Of a stretch of DNA of 39,837 nt, positions 24,049 through 32,623 are shown in pieces. The stretch is from positions 1 through 39,837 of the forward strand of contig JAUIIK010000036.1 in NCBI GenBank assembly GCA_030431755.1. Reading direction: 5' to 3'. The notes below the pieces were generated by a model. The model was given only the letters and a program-made list of their open reading frames with translations, was not told the origin of the DNA and did no database searches. The position numbers and the translations under genes are program-made. The stretch comes from Chloroflexia bacterium (GTDB lineage Bacteria; Chloroflexota; Chloroflexia; Thermomicrobiales; CFX8). Each line of letters opens with the position of its first letter. Within the stretch, counting starts at the first letter, position 1.

Positions 24049-24768
24049 CTAATCCGCCGCAATGATCGTGGTCCTCGCATCGACGGTAGTGGTTGCGCTG
24101 TAGTGGTTGACGCGCCACTCCACGCCGGCGACGGTCGTTGGTTGCTGGATGATGAACTCCGCTTTGTCGAACGACTTGTAGGCGATGAATGCGGGCGCAA
24201 AGCCATCGACGAGCGCCTGCGTGTCATGCTCCATGTGCGGCCAAGGCAGCGGTCCGGTGTCGACCTGGAATAGCCCCAGATCATGGTTCACGTTGATGGT
24301 CTTGAGCGGATAGTCCAGCGTCGCATGATAGCCCGCTCCGCCGACATCGAATTCTGTTCTCGCTGCCAGCGGTACGCCGGCCAGCACGGCGTCAACAATG
24401 TCTGTCACGCGATTGAGCGCGCGAGGCCTCGCCAGCGGCGTTGCGTTGATCTCGACGCTGGCGAACAGCTGTTCAATCGGCCCGCTCTCAGGTTGGTTGT
24501 CCTCCGCCAGGGCAAAGAGGCGGTAGATGGCGTAGTCGCGCTCAGAGAAGACGCCGGAGAAGTCGTAGTTTGGCTGCTTGAACAAAGGTCCGTGGCCATA
24601 AGTGTCCTCGGCTTTGCATGCTGCGATCAACACATACCGATGACGTTCGCTGGAGGGGGCGACGAGCGTGCAGCGCGCTTCGATCTGTATCCGGGCCGTA
24701 TTGCCATGATCGCGGGTCGTAAAGGTTAGAAACGAGCGGTTGAAGTCGAGCATGTCGAGCGCACTCAC
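24049..24768 (-). CDS. Conserved-looking hypothetical protein
   Basis: A 239-residue protein that I do not recognise. GTG 24768 is preceded by a good GGGAGGGG site, which supports it as a real gene; an ATG at 24753 is an alternative. There is no signal peptide or membrane segment. It is rich in beta-prone stretches (FLTFTTRDH, ARIQIEARCTLVAP, EFIIQQPTTVAGVEWRVNHYS) and may be a beta-sandwich. Codon use matches the neighbours. It is on the same strand as, and upstream of, the Asp-box lipoprotein. No function is proposed. Confidence 0.65.
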   Translation of the reverse strand: MSALDMLDFNRSFLTFTTRDHGNTARIQIEARCTLVAPSSERHRYVLIAACKAEDTYGHGPLFKQPNYDFSGVFSERDYAIYRLFALAEDNQPESGPIEQLFASVEINATPLARPRALNRVTDIVDAVLAGVPLAARTEFDVGGAGYHATLDYPLKTINVNHDLGLFQVDTGPLPWPHMEHDTQALVDGFAPAFIAYKSFDKAEFIIQQPTTVAGVEWRVNHYSATTTVDARTTIIAAD

Positions 24769-24825
24769 GTAGGCTGCCCCTCCCGGCTGGATCGTGACAC
24801 ACCAGTATAGGACGGGCGGAGGCTC

Positions 24826-26088
24826 TCAGGCGCTCTGCAGCTCCGTCCGGGCCATTGCAATCGCGGCCCGTAGCTCGGCGTCGCTGCGCTTGCGGAAGCC
24901 GCTCGGCTCCGCTTCGCCTTGCGCCGCGTGGTGGCGTTGGAGGGCAAGCTGGCTGGTGAGCCGTGAGAAGCGGTGCTGGCGCAGCCAGGCTCTGACACCG
25001 CGCGAGAAGAGCGCGTTCCAGTGGGCACGGCGGCGCAGGCCGGGATCGGTCAACATGACGTACTCATCCGGCGAGATCGTGCCCTCGTGGACCTCCTCCT
25101 CGAGCTGTACCCGGAGGATCGCCAGCTGCTTGCGCCAGCTGAGGAAGGCGATGACCAGCACAGCAACGACCGGCGGCACGACGAGGCCGAAGAAGAGCAC
25201 GCCGAGCAGGATCAACACCCCGCCCGCGCTGATCTCCATGTAGCTCGCGATGGCCGCCGAACCGTTCCAGGCGGCGTGGAGCCCCATCGCCAGCCCCAGA
25301 CCGGCGAAGGGCGCAACGAAGCGCCAGCCGCCCCGGCCATACTGGCTGCGTGCCCAACCGATGCCCGCGCCGGTGCAGGCAGTGAAGATGGCGTGCGAGA
25401 AACCGCCGATGCCGGCTCGGATGAAGAACCCGACCAGCAGCCCGGCCAGCCCGCCTTCGATAAAGAACGATCCGAAATAGAGGATATTCTCGGTCATTGC
25501 GAAGCCGAGGCCGACGAGCGCGCCGTAGATGATTCCATCGAGCATGTTGTCGAGCTCGTGGCGGAAAGCCAGCAGGAGGACGAGCAGCGCTGCCCCTTTG
25601 GTGCTCTCCTCGAAGACCGGCGCGCCGACGACGAGCCCGAAGAGGTTAGCCGCCTCCTCGCCCCAGGTGACGAACACGACACCACTCGCGACGAGTCCGA
25701 AGACGACGGTGAAGATGACGGCGACGATCGCTCCCCAGAGAAAAGCCCCAAGCAGCGTGTACCACGGCTCGGACTCGAAACGATCCAGCAGCAAGACCAG
25801 CAGGCTGTACGTCACCGCCGGGATGATCGCCGCGACCGTCGCGAACGCGAGCGCAACGGGGTTCGGGACGCTGGCGATAAGCAGCAGCCCGACACAGATG
25901 ACCATGCAGCTGAATATGGCCAGACCGCCGAATGCCAGCAGCGCGATGACCAGCCCGCGGTTGGCAGCCGGCGGTGCGGCGGCTACCGCTTGCGCGCCCT
26001 GACGCCGGCCGCAGGCAACACAGAAGCCGCCCCCGGCGGGGATGGGCTGGCCACAGAAATAGCAGCGGTGGACTGGTCTCTGGCTCAA
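24826..26088 (-). CDS. PrsW-family intramembrane protease with N-terminal zinc ribbon
   Basis: A 420-residue membrane protein. Residues 9-26 are a CxxC...CxxC zinc ribbon (CYFCGQ ... CVACG). About eight transmembrane segments follow, with all PrsW/Abi-like motifs: APVFEESTKG (Glu160, Glu161, Lys164), FAMTENILYF (Glu200), GFSHAIFTACTG (His232) and a later HAAWNG. PrsW enzymes cut anti-sigma factors or other membrane proteins within the membrane. The C-terminal ~90 residues are cytosolic, basic and helical. The start appears to be TTG 26088, with GGAAG eight bases upstream; the nearby ATG is out of frame. No sigma/anti-sigma pair is adjacent, so the target is unknown. Confidence 0.88.
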   Translation of the reverse strand: MSQRPVHRCYFCGQPIPAGGGFCVACGRRQGAQAVAAAPPAANRGLVIALLAFGGLAIFSCMVICVGLLLIASVPNPVALAFATVAAIIPAVTYSLLVLLLDRFESEPWYTLLGAFLWGAIVAVIFTVVFGLVASGVVFVTWGEEAANLFGLVVGAPVFEESTKGAALLVLLLAFRHELDNMLDGIIYGALVGLGFAMTENILYFGSFFIEGGLAGLLVGFFIRAGIGGFSHAIFTACTGAGIGWARSQYGRGGWRFVAPFAGLGLAMGLHAAWNGSAAIASYMEISAGGVLILLGVLFFGLVVPPVVAVLVIAFLSWRKQLAILRVQLEEEVHEGTISPDEYVMLTDPGLRRRAHWNALFSRGVRAWLRQHRFSRLTSQLALQRHHAAQGEAEPSGFRKRSDAELRAAIAMARTELQSA

Positions 26089-26184
26089 ACGACCATCTTC
26101 CAGCGGCTTCTCATCTCAACGATGCCAGTCTACGACGCCTCGCAGACCGCCCGCTGTTGCACGTGAAAATCTGGTGCTATTGGC

Positions 26185-27513
26185 TTAGCCGCTGAAGGTC
26201 TCGCTGCGGCTAGCTGCGCGGATGAAGGCGATGTACTCGTCGCGGGTCATCTCCGCGTCGTAGCTGTCGATGATCTCCCGCGCCCGCGCCGCGCCATCCG
26301 TCAGCAGGTCGATGACGCAGCTCGCCATCAGCTTGGCCGGCCAGATGTAGGCCAGGTCGTCGTCGATGATGCGCCAGTCGCTGCCGTGGACTGTGCCGGC
26401 GAATCCGGCCATGTTCGGCTCGACCACCGGCATGATCGCCGAGAGGTCGCCCAGGTCAGTTGACCACGAGCCATGCCCGGCAGCCTCCCAGGCGCTCTCC
26501 GGGAAGTGCTCCAGGAAGTTTGCCTTGAAGACCTCTGACAGGCCATCGTCGTTGCGTAGCGGCAGATAGCCCGGCAGGCTGGTGATCTCGACCTCCGCGC
26601 CCAGTGCCAGCGCCCCGGCCCGCAGCGCCCGGTCGACCTTCGCGTCGGCATCGACAATCGCGTCGAGCGTCCGGCCGCGAATCATCGTCTCCAGCCGGAC
26701 ATCGTTGGGGATGACGTTCACCAGATCGCCGCCGCGCGTCAGAATCGGGTGAATGCGGACGCTCTGATCGTCCTTGAAGGTCTCGCGCTGGGCGTTGATC
26801 GCTTCGAGGGCGAGGTTGGCGGCATAGAGCGCGTTGATGCCGTTGTGCGGCGCGCCGCCAGCGTGGGCCGCCCTGCCGACAAACCGCGCCTGCTTGCCGA
26901 CAAAGCCGTTCGAGGAGGTGTTGAGGCTACAGACCGTGCCGTCATCGAACGCCCCGGCGTGGACCATCAGCGCCATGTCGACGTCATCGAAGGCGCCGAG
27001 CTTGACCAGCTCGCTCTTGCCGCCGAGGAACTCGGTCTTTCCGGCTGCCCGCAGCGCCAGCCGTTCCTCAAGCTCGACGTATTCCTCGGCCGGGACGGCG
27101 AAGAAGGTCACGGAACCTGTCAGCTCATCGAGTACGCCAGAGCGCACCAGCCCGGTCGCAACGCCGAGCATCGCCGTGATCTGGGCGTTGTGGCCGCAGC
27201 AGTGTGCTGCCCCGGTCTCGGGATCGGCGTCCGGGTGGTCGGCCACCAGCACCGAATCCAGCTCGCCGATGATCGCGATGTTCGGCCCATTGCCACCACG
27301 GCCCTGCACCGTCGCCTTGACCCCGGTTAACGCCAGCTCTTCGTGGAACCCCAGCCCGAGCCGCCCGAACTCCCGCGCCACGACCCCGGCCGTCCGACGC
27401 TCCTTGAAGCCCAGCTCCGGGTGCTGGAAGATATCCCAGCCCACCTCGACCAGACTCCCGGCGGCATCGTCAATCGTGCCGTGCGCGCGTTGTTTCAGAT
27501 GTTCGTTGGCCAT
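26185..27513 (-). CDS. M20 family amidohydrolase (AbgB/HmrA-like, M20D)
   Basis: A 442-residue amidohydrolase. Features: FQHPELGFKERRTAG, IIGELDSV, the metal-binding GAAHCCGHNAQITAMLG (Cys and His), the general-base region FFAVPAEEYVE, and the dimerisation-domain GRAAHAGGAPHNGINAL; near the end, HGSWSTDLGDLSAIMPVVEP and a final metal-ligand region GTVHGSDW. This is the usual order for p-aminobenzoyl-glutamate hydrolase B and related aminoacyl amidases. It acts in the cytosol on an N-acyl amino acid or dipeptide. ATG 27513 has GAGGGAG seven bases upstream. It stands alone, with a 209-bp palindromic element in its upstream gap. Confidence 0.9.
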   Translation of the reverse strand: MANEHLKQRAHGTIDDAAGSLVEVGWDIFQHPELGFKERRTAGVVAREFGRLGLGFHEELALTGVKATVQGRGGNGPNIAIIGELDSVLVADHPDADPETGAAHCCGHNAQITAMLGVATGLVRSGVLDELTGSVTFFAVPAEEYVELEERLALRAAGKTEFLGGKSELVKLGAFDDVDMALMVHAGAFDDGTVCSLNTSSNGFVGKQARFVGRAAHAGGAPHNGINALYAANLALEAINAQRETFKDDQSVRIHPILTRGGDLVNVIPNDVRLETMIRGRTLDAIVDADAKVDRALRAGALALGAEVEITSLPGYLPLRNDDGLSEVFKANFLEHFPESAWEAAGHGSWSTDLGDLSAIMPVVEPNMAGFAGTVHGSDWRIIDDDLAYIWPAKLMASCVIDLLTDGAARAREIIDSYDAEMTRDEYIAFIRAASRSETFSG

Positions 27514-27580
27514 TGTTCGCTCCCTCTTCGTGACCGCATTCTAGAGTAGGGAGTACCCATACTTGTATGCCCCTGTCTTC

Positions 27581-27789
27581 ATGGCTGTCATCCCGATCGG
27601 AGGCTTTGCGACGTGGAGGGATCCCAATGTCGAACATCCGGCCGGGCTCGACACCGTACAAAGCTCTTGTCAATCTGGCGAATTAAGCAGGGTTGCAATG
27701 AGCAGCGCTTTGTCACTCTATGGATTCCAAGGCAGCGCCGCGTTGGGATCCCTCCACGTCGCAAAGCCTCCGGTCGGGATGACAGCCAT
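27581..27789. repeat. 209-bp palindromic element, family Y-related, with 47-bp terminal inverted repeats
   Basis: Arms 27581-27627 and 27743-27789 match at 46 of 47 positions. The outer ends read ATGGCTGTCATCCCGA, like the TGGTCATCCCGA ends of the copies at 37156-37190 and 39797-39837. The 115-bp centre codes for nothing. It is a MITE/REP-like element, and nothing else is seen in the 27514-27890 gap. Confidence 0.85.
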
Positions 27790-27890
27790 TGGGATCATGA
27801 TTCCATGAGATGAAGACACTCCCAGTCCCGGCAAAAAAGGGGCGTTGGGCCGATGTGGAGCGAGTAGCCATTACAAGGTCACGGGGGCGC

Positions 27891-28994
27891 TTAGGCGTTG
27901 CCGTTGCCCCACACCTCCCGCGCCGTCTCGGCGACGAGACGGAGTTTGGCTGCTTGCTCGGCGGGGGTGAGGTTGTTGCCTTCCTCGGTTGAAGCGAAGC
28001 CGCATTGTGGGCTGAGGGCGAGGCGGTCGAGCGGGACGAACTGTGAGGCTTCCTCGATGCGGCGCTTCAGGAGATCTGCGCTCTCCAGCTCGGGCTTCTT
28101 TGTCGTCACCAGTCCGAGGACGACGGTGCGGTCTTCCGGCACATGCTGGAGCGGCTCGAAGCCGCCGGAGCGGGCGTCGTCATACTCCAGCAGGAAGTGG
28201 CTGAAGTTAGTGCGCTGGAAGACCTGCGCGGCGATCGGGTCGTAGCCGCCGCTGGCGTAGTAGCGGCTCTGGTTGTTGCCCCGGCAGAGGTGGATGCCGA
28301 AGTCGATGCCTGGATGGTCGCCGATGACGGCGTTGTCGAGCTCGATGCAGCGGTCGAGCAGCGTGTCCGGGTCGTTGCCGCGCTGGCGGTAGCCCGCGCG
28401 GATTTCAGGATCGAGCAGGGCGGCGTACTGCGGCGCGTCGATCTGGATATAGGTGCAACCGAGCCGGATGAGCTCGCGGACCTCGGCGCGCAGGATGTCG
28501 ACGACATCGGCCAGGTAGGCGTCGATGGTCGGGTATGCGCTGCTTGACTTCTCGGGATCGTAGTAGGCCGCCGCCTGCTGGGCGCTGATGAGCGTGACCT
28601 TTGTCGCTGTGTCGCCGGCACGGGCGCGCAGGTAGCTGAACTCCTCGCTACAGAGATGGCGTTGCGGCTTGAGTTTGCCGGTGACGACCGGGCGCGGAAA
28701 GACGATCTCGTCGCCCTCGTCGTCCTTGAAGGGGATGGCCCAGCCGCCGAGCCTATCGAAGCCTTCGACGGCGTCGATCAGGTGGCCGAAGAAGGCGTAG
28801 CGGCGCATCTCGCCGTCGGTGATGACATCCAGCCCGGCGTCGACTTGCAGCGCGATGGCCTCGTCGATGGCGCGGTCTTCGACCTGTTTGAACTCTGCAT
28901 CGCTAAGCGTGCCCGCTTCGAGTTGCGCGCGCGCCTCCTTGAGGTAGTCCGGCCGCAGCAGGCTGCCAATGACGTCGGCTCGATAGGTAGTCAT
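27891..28994 (-). CDS. Cobalamin-independent methionine synthase II-like protein (MetE C-terminal domain)
   Basis: A 367-residue TIM barrel matching only the catalytic C-terminal half of MetE. The zinc ligands are complete: His235 and Cys237 (GIHLCRGNN), Glu270 (FLLEYDD) and Cys331 (SPQCGFAS). N-terminal IGSLLRP, DVITDGEMRR and IQIDAPQYA are also typical. ATG 28994 follows GGAGGA; a longer frame to 29042 is not needed. Stand-alone proteins of this family include archaeal-type methionine synthases, which use a corrinoid protein or another methyl donor, and alkyl/coenzyme M-type transferases, so the donor and acceptor are open. It acts in the cytosol. There is no obvious operon partner. Confidence 0.88.
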   Translation of the reverse strand: MTTYRADVIGSLLRPDYLKEARAQLEAGTLSDAEFKQVEDRAIDEAIALQVDAGLDVITDGEMRRYAFFGHLIDAVEGFDRLGGWAIPFKDDEGDEIVFPRPVVTGKLKPQRHLCSEEFSYLRARAGDTATKVTLISAQQAAAYYDPEKSSSAYPTIDAYLADVVDILRAEVRELIRLGCTYIQIDAPQYAALLDPEIRAGYRQRGNDPDTLLDRCIELDNAVIGDHPGIDFGIHLCRGNNQSRYYASGGYDPIAAQVFQRTNFSHFLLEYDDARSGGFEPLQHVPEDRTVVLGLVTTKKPELESADLLKRRIEEASQFVPLDRLALSPQCGFASTEEGNNLTPAEQAAKLRLVAETAREVWGNGNA

Positions 28995-29086
28995 GTATGG
29001 ATAGTCCTCCCGCGCTGGCTGTCTGGTTGTCTGTGCTCCCATTGTAGGCCGGGCGCGGGCACCGAGGATGACGCGGCGGTTAAAGG

Positions 29087-29119
29087 GACAGGCCCCCGGT
29101 GCGGGGCCGGGAGCCTGTC
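29087..29119 (-). terminator. Stem-loop downstream of the secreted repeat protein gene
   Basis: GACAGGC/GCCTGTC (7 bp) encloses an inner CCCGG/CCGGG stem. On the minus strand it lies 52 bp after the stop at 29171 and is followed by CCCTTTAA, a short T-run. A moderate intrinsic terminator candidate. Confidence 0.5.
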
Positions 29120-29170
29120 AGTGTGCTGACCCCCCAGGGGAGAGGGTCACATGCGGGATGGAGTAGGGGT

Positions 29171-31015
29171 CTACTCCAGGTTGGTGTTGTCTACGACAAG
29201 CGTTGTCGTGGTAGATCCGGTTACGCCAGAGAAGTTGACCTCTACCGGCGCGTCGTTGATCGGTCCACCGATAACAACAACGCTTCCGCTATTGCTGATC
29301 GAAGGCAGCGCGTTGAGCGCCGTCTCGATTTCGGCAGCCGTCGCGTCGAAGTCCAACGGCCCGGTCGTCGAGTTCGTTGTGCCATCGAAGTAGCTGAGCG
29401 TGAATGTTCCGCCACTGGTGCGCGCATCGGCTGTCAGCGTCTGCACCGCGCCGGAACCTTCGGTGACCGTCTCGACGTCATAGAAGACGAGGTTGCCCGT
29501 GACGTTGACGGTGACCGTCATTTCTGGCACGTCCGCTCCAGCAAACTGCTGGACGAACTCAAAGATCATCTCGTGCCCCGGGTTGATGCCAAACGCGAAG
29601 TCATCTCCAGTGACGAGGATGTCACCCGCGTTGACGTTGGACAGGTTCTCAAGCGCAGTCTGGACCTGTGCCTTCGTCGCATCGCCCGGAATCGGCGCCG
29701 TGGTCTGGCCGTCAAAGGTGATGGTGATCGTTCCCGCAGACGGGTTGCACTGGAACGAGCACTGCGTGATCGTCTGCACCTCGTTGGTGAGCACCGTATT
29801 GGTGATCGCGGCAGAGATCGTGCCCGGCAGGTCGACGTTGTTGACGATGTGTAGTTCGTTGTCGTTGATCTCGACAAGCTCACAGCTCGGGCTCACCGAT
29901 CCGGTGCCATCGGCACAGACAACATAGAAGCCTTCGGTGAGATCTGTGGTATCGAAGCGACCCGTTGCGTCAACCGGTCCGGACGCGACCAGGCCGCCGT
30001 AAGTTGCCGGATTGTCCGGATCGGAGCCTGCGGTCGCGTTGTAGATCTCGACGAAACCATCAGGCATGACCTGATTCAGTCCAGGGCTGGCTGCAGCGGT
30101 GCCGTCGATGACTGTGCTGTCGAATCCGCCAGTGAAGCTCGCCACCGGAACAAAGACGATCTCGTCCGTGATGTCCTGGGCACCGAGTGCATTGACAAAC
30201 TCGACACGGTAGACCGTGGTGTCGTCCAGCGGTTCACCTGGAACTGTCACCCAGGGCTTATCTGGATTGACGGACGTTACGATGACGTTTCCAGCGCCGA
30301 TCGTGGACAGAGATTCAAGCGCGGCTTGAATCGCAGCCGGGCTTGTCTCGTCCTCATCTGCACAACTGAAACTCGGGAAACCAGTCGATTCGCCGCCGAA
30401 CTCGATCTGGAACGGGCAATCCTGAAAACCGAAAGAGGTGTTCTCAAGTCGGCTCAGTTGCCGGATCTCATTCTGCGGCCCGCCGCCGGGAATGACGTCG
30501 CACTCCTCTGGGTTCAAGTTGTCCTCGACGCAGGCGTACTTGGTGATGTCGCCGCGCAGGTCGATGAAGCCGATGGTGTACTGGCCTGCCGCGCAACCGT
30601 CGGCCGCCGTTGTGTGATACAGCCGGCCGGTATAGGGGTTCACGCAGGCGAAGAACGACGAAAGCCCGTCGATCTCAACGTAGACGCTGCCCATCCCGGC
30701 GCAGGTATTGTTGTAGAGATCGTCGGACATAATCCCGGTGTACAACGAATAGCAGTAGTCAAACGGCAACGAGGCCGAGACCTGGATCAGCATCTCACCC
30801 GTGCTGCAGGCAGCGCCGCGCGCGAGACTAAGCTGGTTCGTGTAGAGATTCTTGCAAATGTAGTCACCGCTGATGACGGTCTGTTGGACCGCGCGCGGCG
30901 CGTCTTCTTCGACGCTCGCGCTGGTCTCCGCGGCAACTGCCCCGGCAAAGACGCTGGAGAGAACCAGCATCAGCGTGGCCAGCGCGGCCACATAGGTTCT
31001 TGGACGACGTACCAT
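29171..31015 (-). CDS. Secreted multi-repeat protein of unknown function
   Basis: A 614-residue protein with a signal peptide (MVRRPRTYVAALATLMLVLSS... ending AGAVAAE). Residues ~50-185 are Cys-rich, with short repeats of the type YICKN-YTNQLSLA and FACVNPYTGRLYH. Three copies of an adhesin-like repeat follow, marked by AAIQAALESLSTIGAGNVIV, AQVQTALENLSNVNAGDILV and AEIETALNALPSISNSGSVV; such repeats occur in large surface proteins of many bacteria. An intervening domain (EIYNATAGSDPDNPATYGG) may be a carboxypeptidase-regulatory-like fold. It is probably displayed or released at the cell surface, with Cys pairs suggesting disulphides. The gene is divergent from the CysRS-like gene; an upstream promoter is not certain. 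Confidence 0.75.
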   Translation of the reverse strand: MVRRPRTYVAALATLMLVLSSVFAGAVAAETSASVEEDAPRAVQQTVISGDYICKNLYTNQLSLARGAACSTGEMLIQVSASLPFDYCYSLYTGIMSDDLYNNTCAGMGSVYVEIDGLSSFFACVNPYTGRLYHTTAADGCAAGQYTIGFIDLRGDITKYACVEDNLNPEECDVIPGGGPQNEIRQLSRLENTSFGFQDCPFQIEFGGESTGFPSFSCADEDETSPAAIQAALESLSTIGAGNVIVTSVNPDKPWVTVPGEPLDDTTVYRVEFVNALGAQDITDEIVFVPVASFTGGFDSTVIDGTAAASPGLNQVMPDGFVEIYNATAGSDPDNPATYGGLVASGPVDATGRFDTTDLTEGFYVVCADGTGSVSPSCELVEINDNELHIVNNVDLPGTISAAITNTVLTNEVQTITQCSFQCNPSAGTITITFDGQTTAPIPGDATKAQVQTALENLSNVNAGDILVTGDDFAFGINPGHEMIFEFVQQFAGADVPEMTVTVNVTGNLVFYDVETVTEGSGAVQTLTADARTSGGTFTLSYFDGTTNSTTGPLDFDATAAEIETALNALPSISNSGSVVVIGGPINDAPVEVNFSGVTGSTTTTLVVDNTNLE

Positions 31016-31310
31016 GTTGTTTGGGTGATCCCTTCACTGATCAGATCAAAACACCAGGCCCCGCCCTGGCTTCTTTAACCCTAGTAAACTGGTTGGATTC
31101 ACGTATAGAACAATTCGACAAGTGCTTGGTACAAAACTAGCCTGATGCCGGGATTTTGCGATTCTCGCAGTCAGAATGAGTATGTATGTACTCGCACCGC
31201 CCTGCAAGACCGCCGACAACACGCGGCAATGTCGCGGGAGCGCGCGGATTGTGCTAACGTCCGCGCGGCAGGATTCACCTGATATCGAATAGAAGCTGAG
31301 GTACTCGCGA
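31016..31310. other. Divergent intergenic region, no gene
   Basis: This 295-bp spacer between two divergent genes is A+T-richer than the genes. It holds a CCAGG/CCTGG hairpin at 31054-31069, which in the minus-strand leader is followed by TGTTTTGAT and could be an attenuator. I found no T-box motif before the CysRS-like gene and no confident promoter. Confidence 0.4.
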
Positions 31311-32516
31311 GTGAAGCTATACGACACCCTGAGCGCGGAAAAGCGCGACTTCGAGCCGACCGACGGCAAGACCGTCAAGATGTATGTCTGTGGCGTGACG
31401 CCCTATGACGTCGGCCACATCGGCCACTGTATGACCTACCTGACCTTCGACGTTCTCAACCGTTATTGCCAGTATCTCGGTTGGCGCGTGAAGTACGTCC
31501 AGAATGTCACCGATATCGACGACGACATCGTTCGCAAGGCCGGCGAGGTCGGCAGCGAGTGGGACCAGCTCGGCGACCGCTACACGCGGCACTTCGTCGA
31601 GGATCTCTCGGCGCTCAACGTGCTTTGGCCGCAGGTCTTCCCGCGCGCCAGCGAAGAGATCGACATGATCATCGATATCAACGAGAAGCTGATCGCCGAG
31701 GGCTATGCCTACGAGGCCGACGGCAACGTCTACTTCCGCGTCGCCGCCGACGAGGACTACGGCGCGCTCGGCAAGTACACCAACCAGCAGATGGTCGACT
31801 TCTCCCGCGAGCGTGGCGCGGACCCGGACGACCCGCGCAAGGAGAACCCGCTCGACTTCATCATGTGGCAGGCCTGGCAACCGGGCGAGCCCTTCTGGGA
31901 GAGTCCCTGGGGGCGCGGCCGGCCTGGCTGGCACATCGAATGCACCGCCATGTCGATGCGCTACCTCGGTGAGACGATCGACATTCACGGCGGTGGCAGC
32001 GACCTGATCTACCCGCACCACGAGTGCGAGATCGCCCAGGCCCAGCACTTCTCAGGCTCCGAGCCCTTCACCCGCTTCTGGATGCACATCGGCATGGTCG
32101 AGTACCAGGGCGAGAAGATGAGCAAGTCCCTCGGCAATCTCGTCCTGGCCCGTGACGTGCTGCACTACCACACACCGGACGCCCTGCGGCTCTACCTGCA
32201 CAGCCATCACTACCGCACACCCTGGGAGTACATCGATGGCGGCCCGGCGCTCTACGAGGGTCTGGCCAGCCTCCTTAAGGAAGCCGTCCACGTCTCCAAC
32301 CCCGGCGGAGATAACGCCGTCGATCCCGCGCCCTACACCGAGCGTATGCGAGCCGCCCTCGACGATGACCTCAACACGCCCGACGCCGTCGTCGTGCTGG
32401 AGGACATGGCCACCGCCATTGTCCGTGCCTCCGGCAACAACGGCGAGTTCACCGAAGCGCAAGAAGAGCTCCGCACCCTGGCCCGCCTGCTCGGCGTCAT
32501 GGCCTGGCGCGGGTGA
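31311..32516 (+). CDS. cysS: Cysteinyl-tRNA synthetase-like ligase (CysRS or MshC-type)
   Basis: A 401-residue class I ligase starting at GTG 31311 (AGCTGAGG upstream). Zinc ligands for cysteine recognition: Cys27 (YVCGVTPYD), Cys211 (GWHIECTAMS) and His/Glu in YPHHECE. ATP motifs HIGH (36-39) and KMSKS (269-273) are intact, so it should activate cysteine. It is short: bacterial CysRS is usually about 460-490 residues, and here the C-terminal anticodon-binding tail is largely missing. Several residues match the mycothiol ligase MshC better (CGVTPYD, GH-TYLTFD, GGGSDLIYPHHE, SLGNLV), others CysRS (EIAQAQ, LDDDLNTPDA). It could be the housekeeping enzyme or a cysteine ligase acting on a small molecule. 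A pantothenate-kinase-like gene follows. Confidence 0.75.
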   Translation: MKLYDTLSAEKRDFEPTDGKTVKMYVCGVTPYDVGHIGHCMTYLTFDVLNRYCQYLGWRVKYVQNVTDIDDDIVRKAGEVGSEWDQLGDRYTRHFVEDLSALNVLWPQVFPRASEEIDMIIDINEKLIAEGYAYEADGNVYFRVAADEDYGALGKYTNQQMVDFSRERGADPDDPRKENPLDFIMWQAWQPGEPFWESPWGRGRPGWHIECTAMSMRYLGETIDIHGGGSDLIYPHHECEIAQAQHFSGSEPFTRFWMHIGMVEYQGEKMSKSLGNLVLARDVLHYHTPDALRLYLHSHHYRTPWEYIDGGPALYEGLASLLKEAVHVSNPGGDNAVDPAPYTERMRAALDDDLNTPDAVVVLEDMATAIVRASGNNGEFTEAQEELRTLARLLGVMAWRG

Positions 32517-32520
32517 GAGA

Positions 32521-32609
32521 GTTTGTAGGTTGTAGTGCGTAGTACGTAGTTAACAGCCAGGTTCAGGACGCTGGCTTTCCTACAAACTACAACCTGCAAA
32601 CTACGTACT
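32521..32609. repeat. Palindromic spacer between the CysRS-like gene and coaX
   Basis: GTTTGTAGGTTGTAG (32521-32535) pairs with 32587-32601 at 14 of 15 positions, and AGTACGTAGT (32541-32550) recurs inverted at 32600-32609. An inner AGCCAG/CTGGCT stem (32555-32576), followed by TTCC, may end transcription of the upstream gene. Confidence 0.55.
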
Positions 32610-32623
32610 GCCCGAAGGGCAAC

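Noticed and set aside
23901-24284. Start at 24284 for the Asp-box lipoprotein
   Set aside because: It would overlap the upstream hypothetical gene in another frame and put the lipoprotein signal about 140 residues into the protein.
24973-26166. 397-codon plus-strand frame opposite PrsW
   Set aside because: Highly charged composition typical of an antisense shadow; PrsW motifs are complete on the minus strand.
31016-31310. T-box riboswitch before the CysRS-like gene
   Set aside because: No AGGGTGG-type T-box sequence, specifier stem or terminator in the plus-strand leader.
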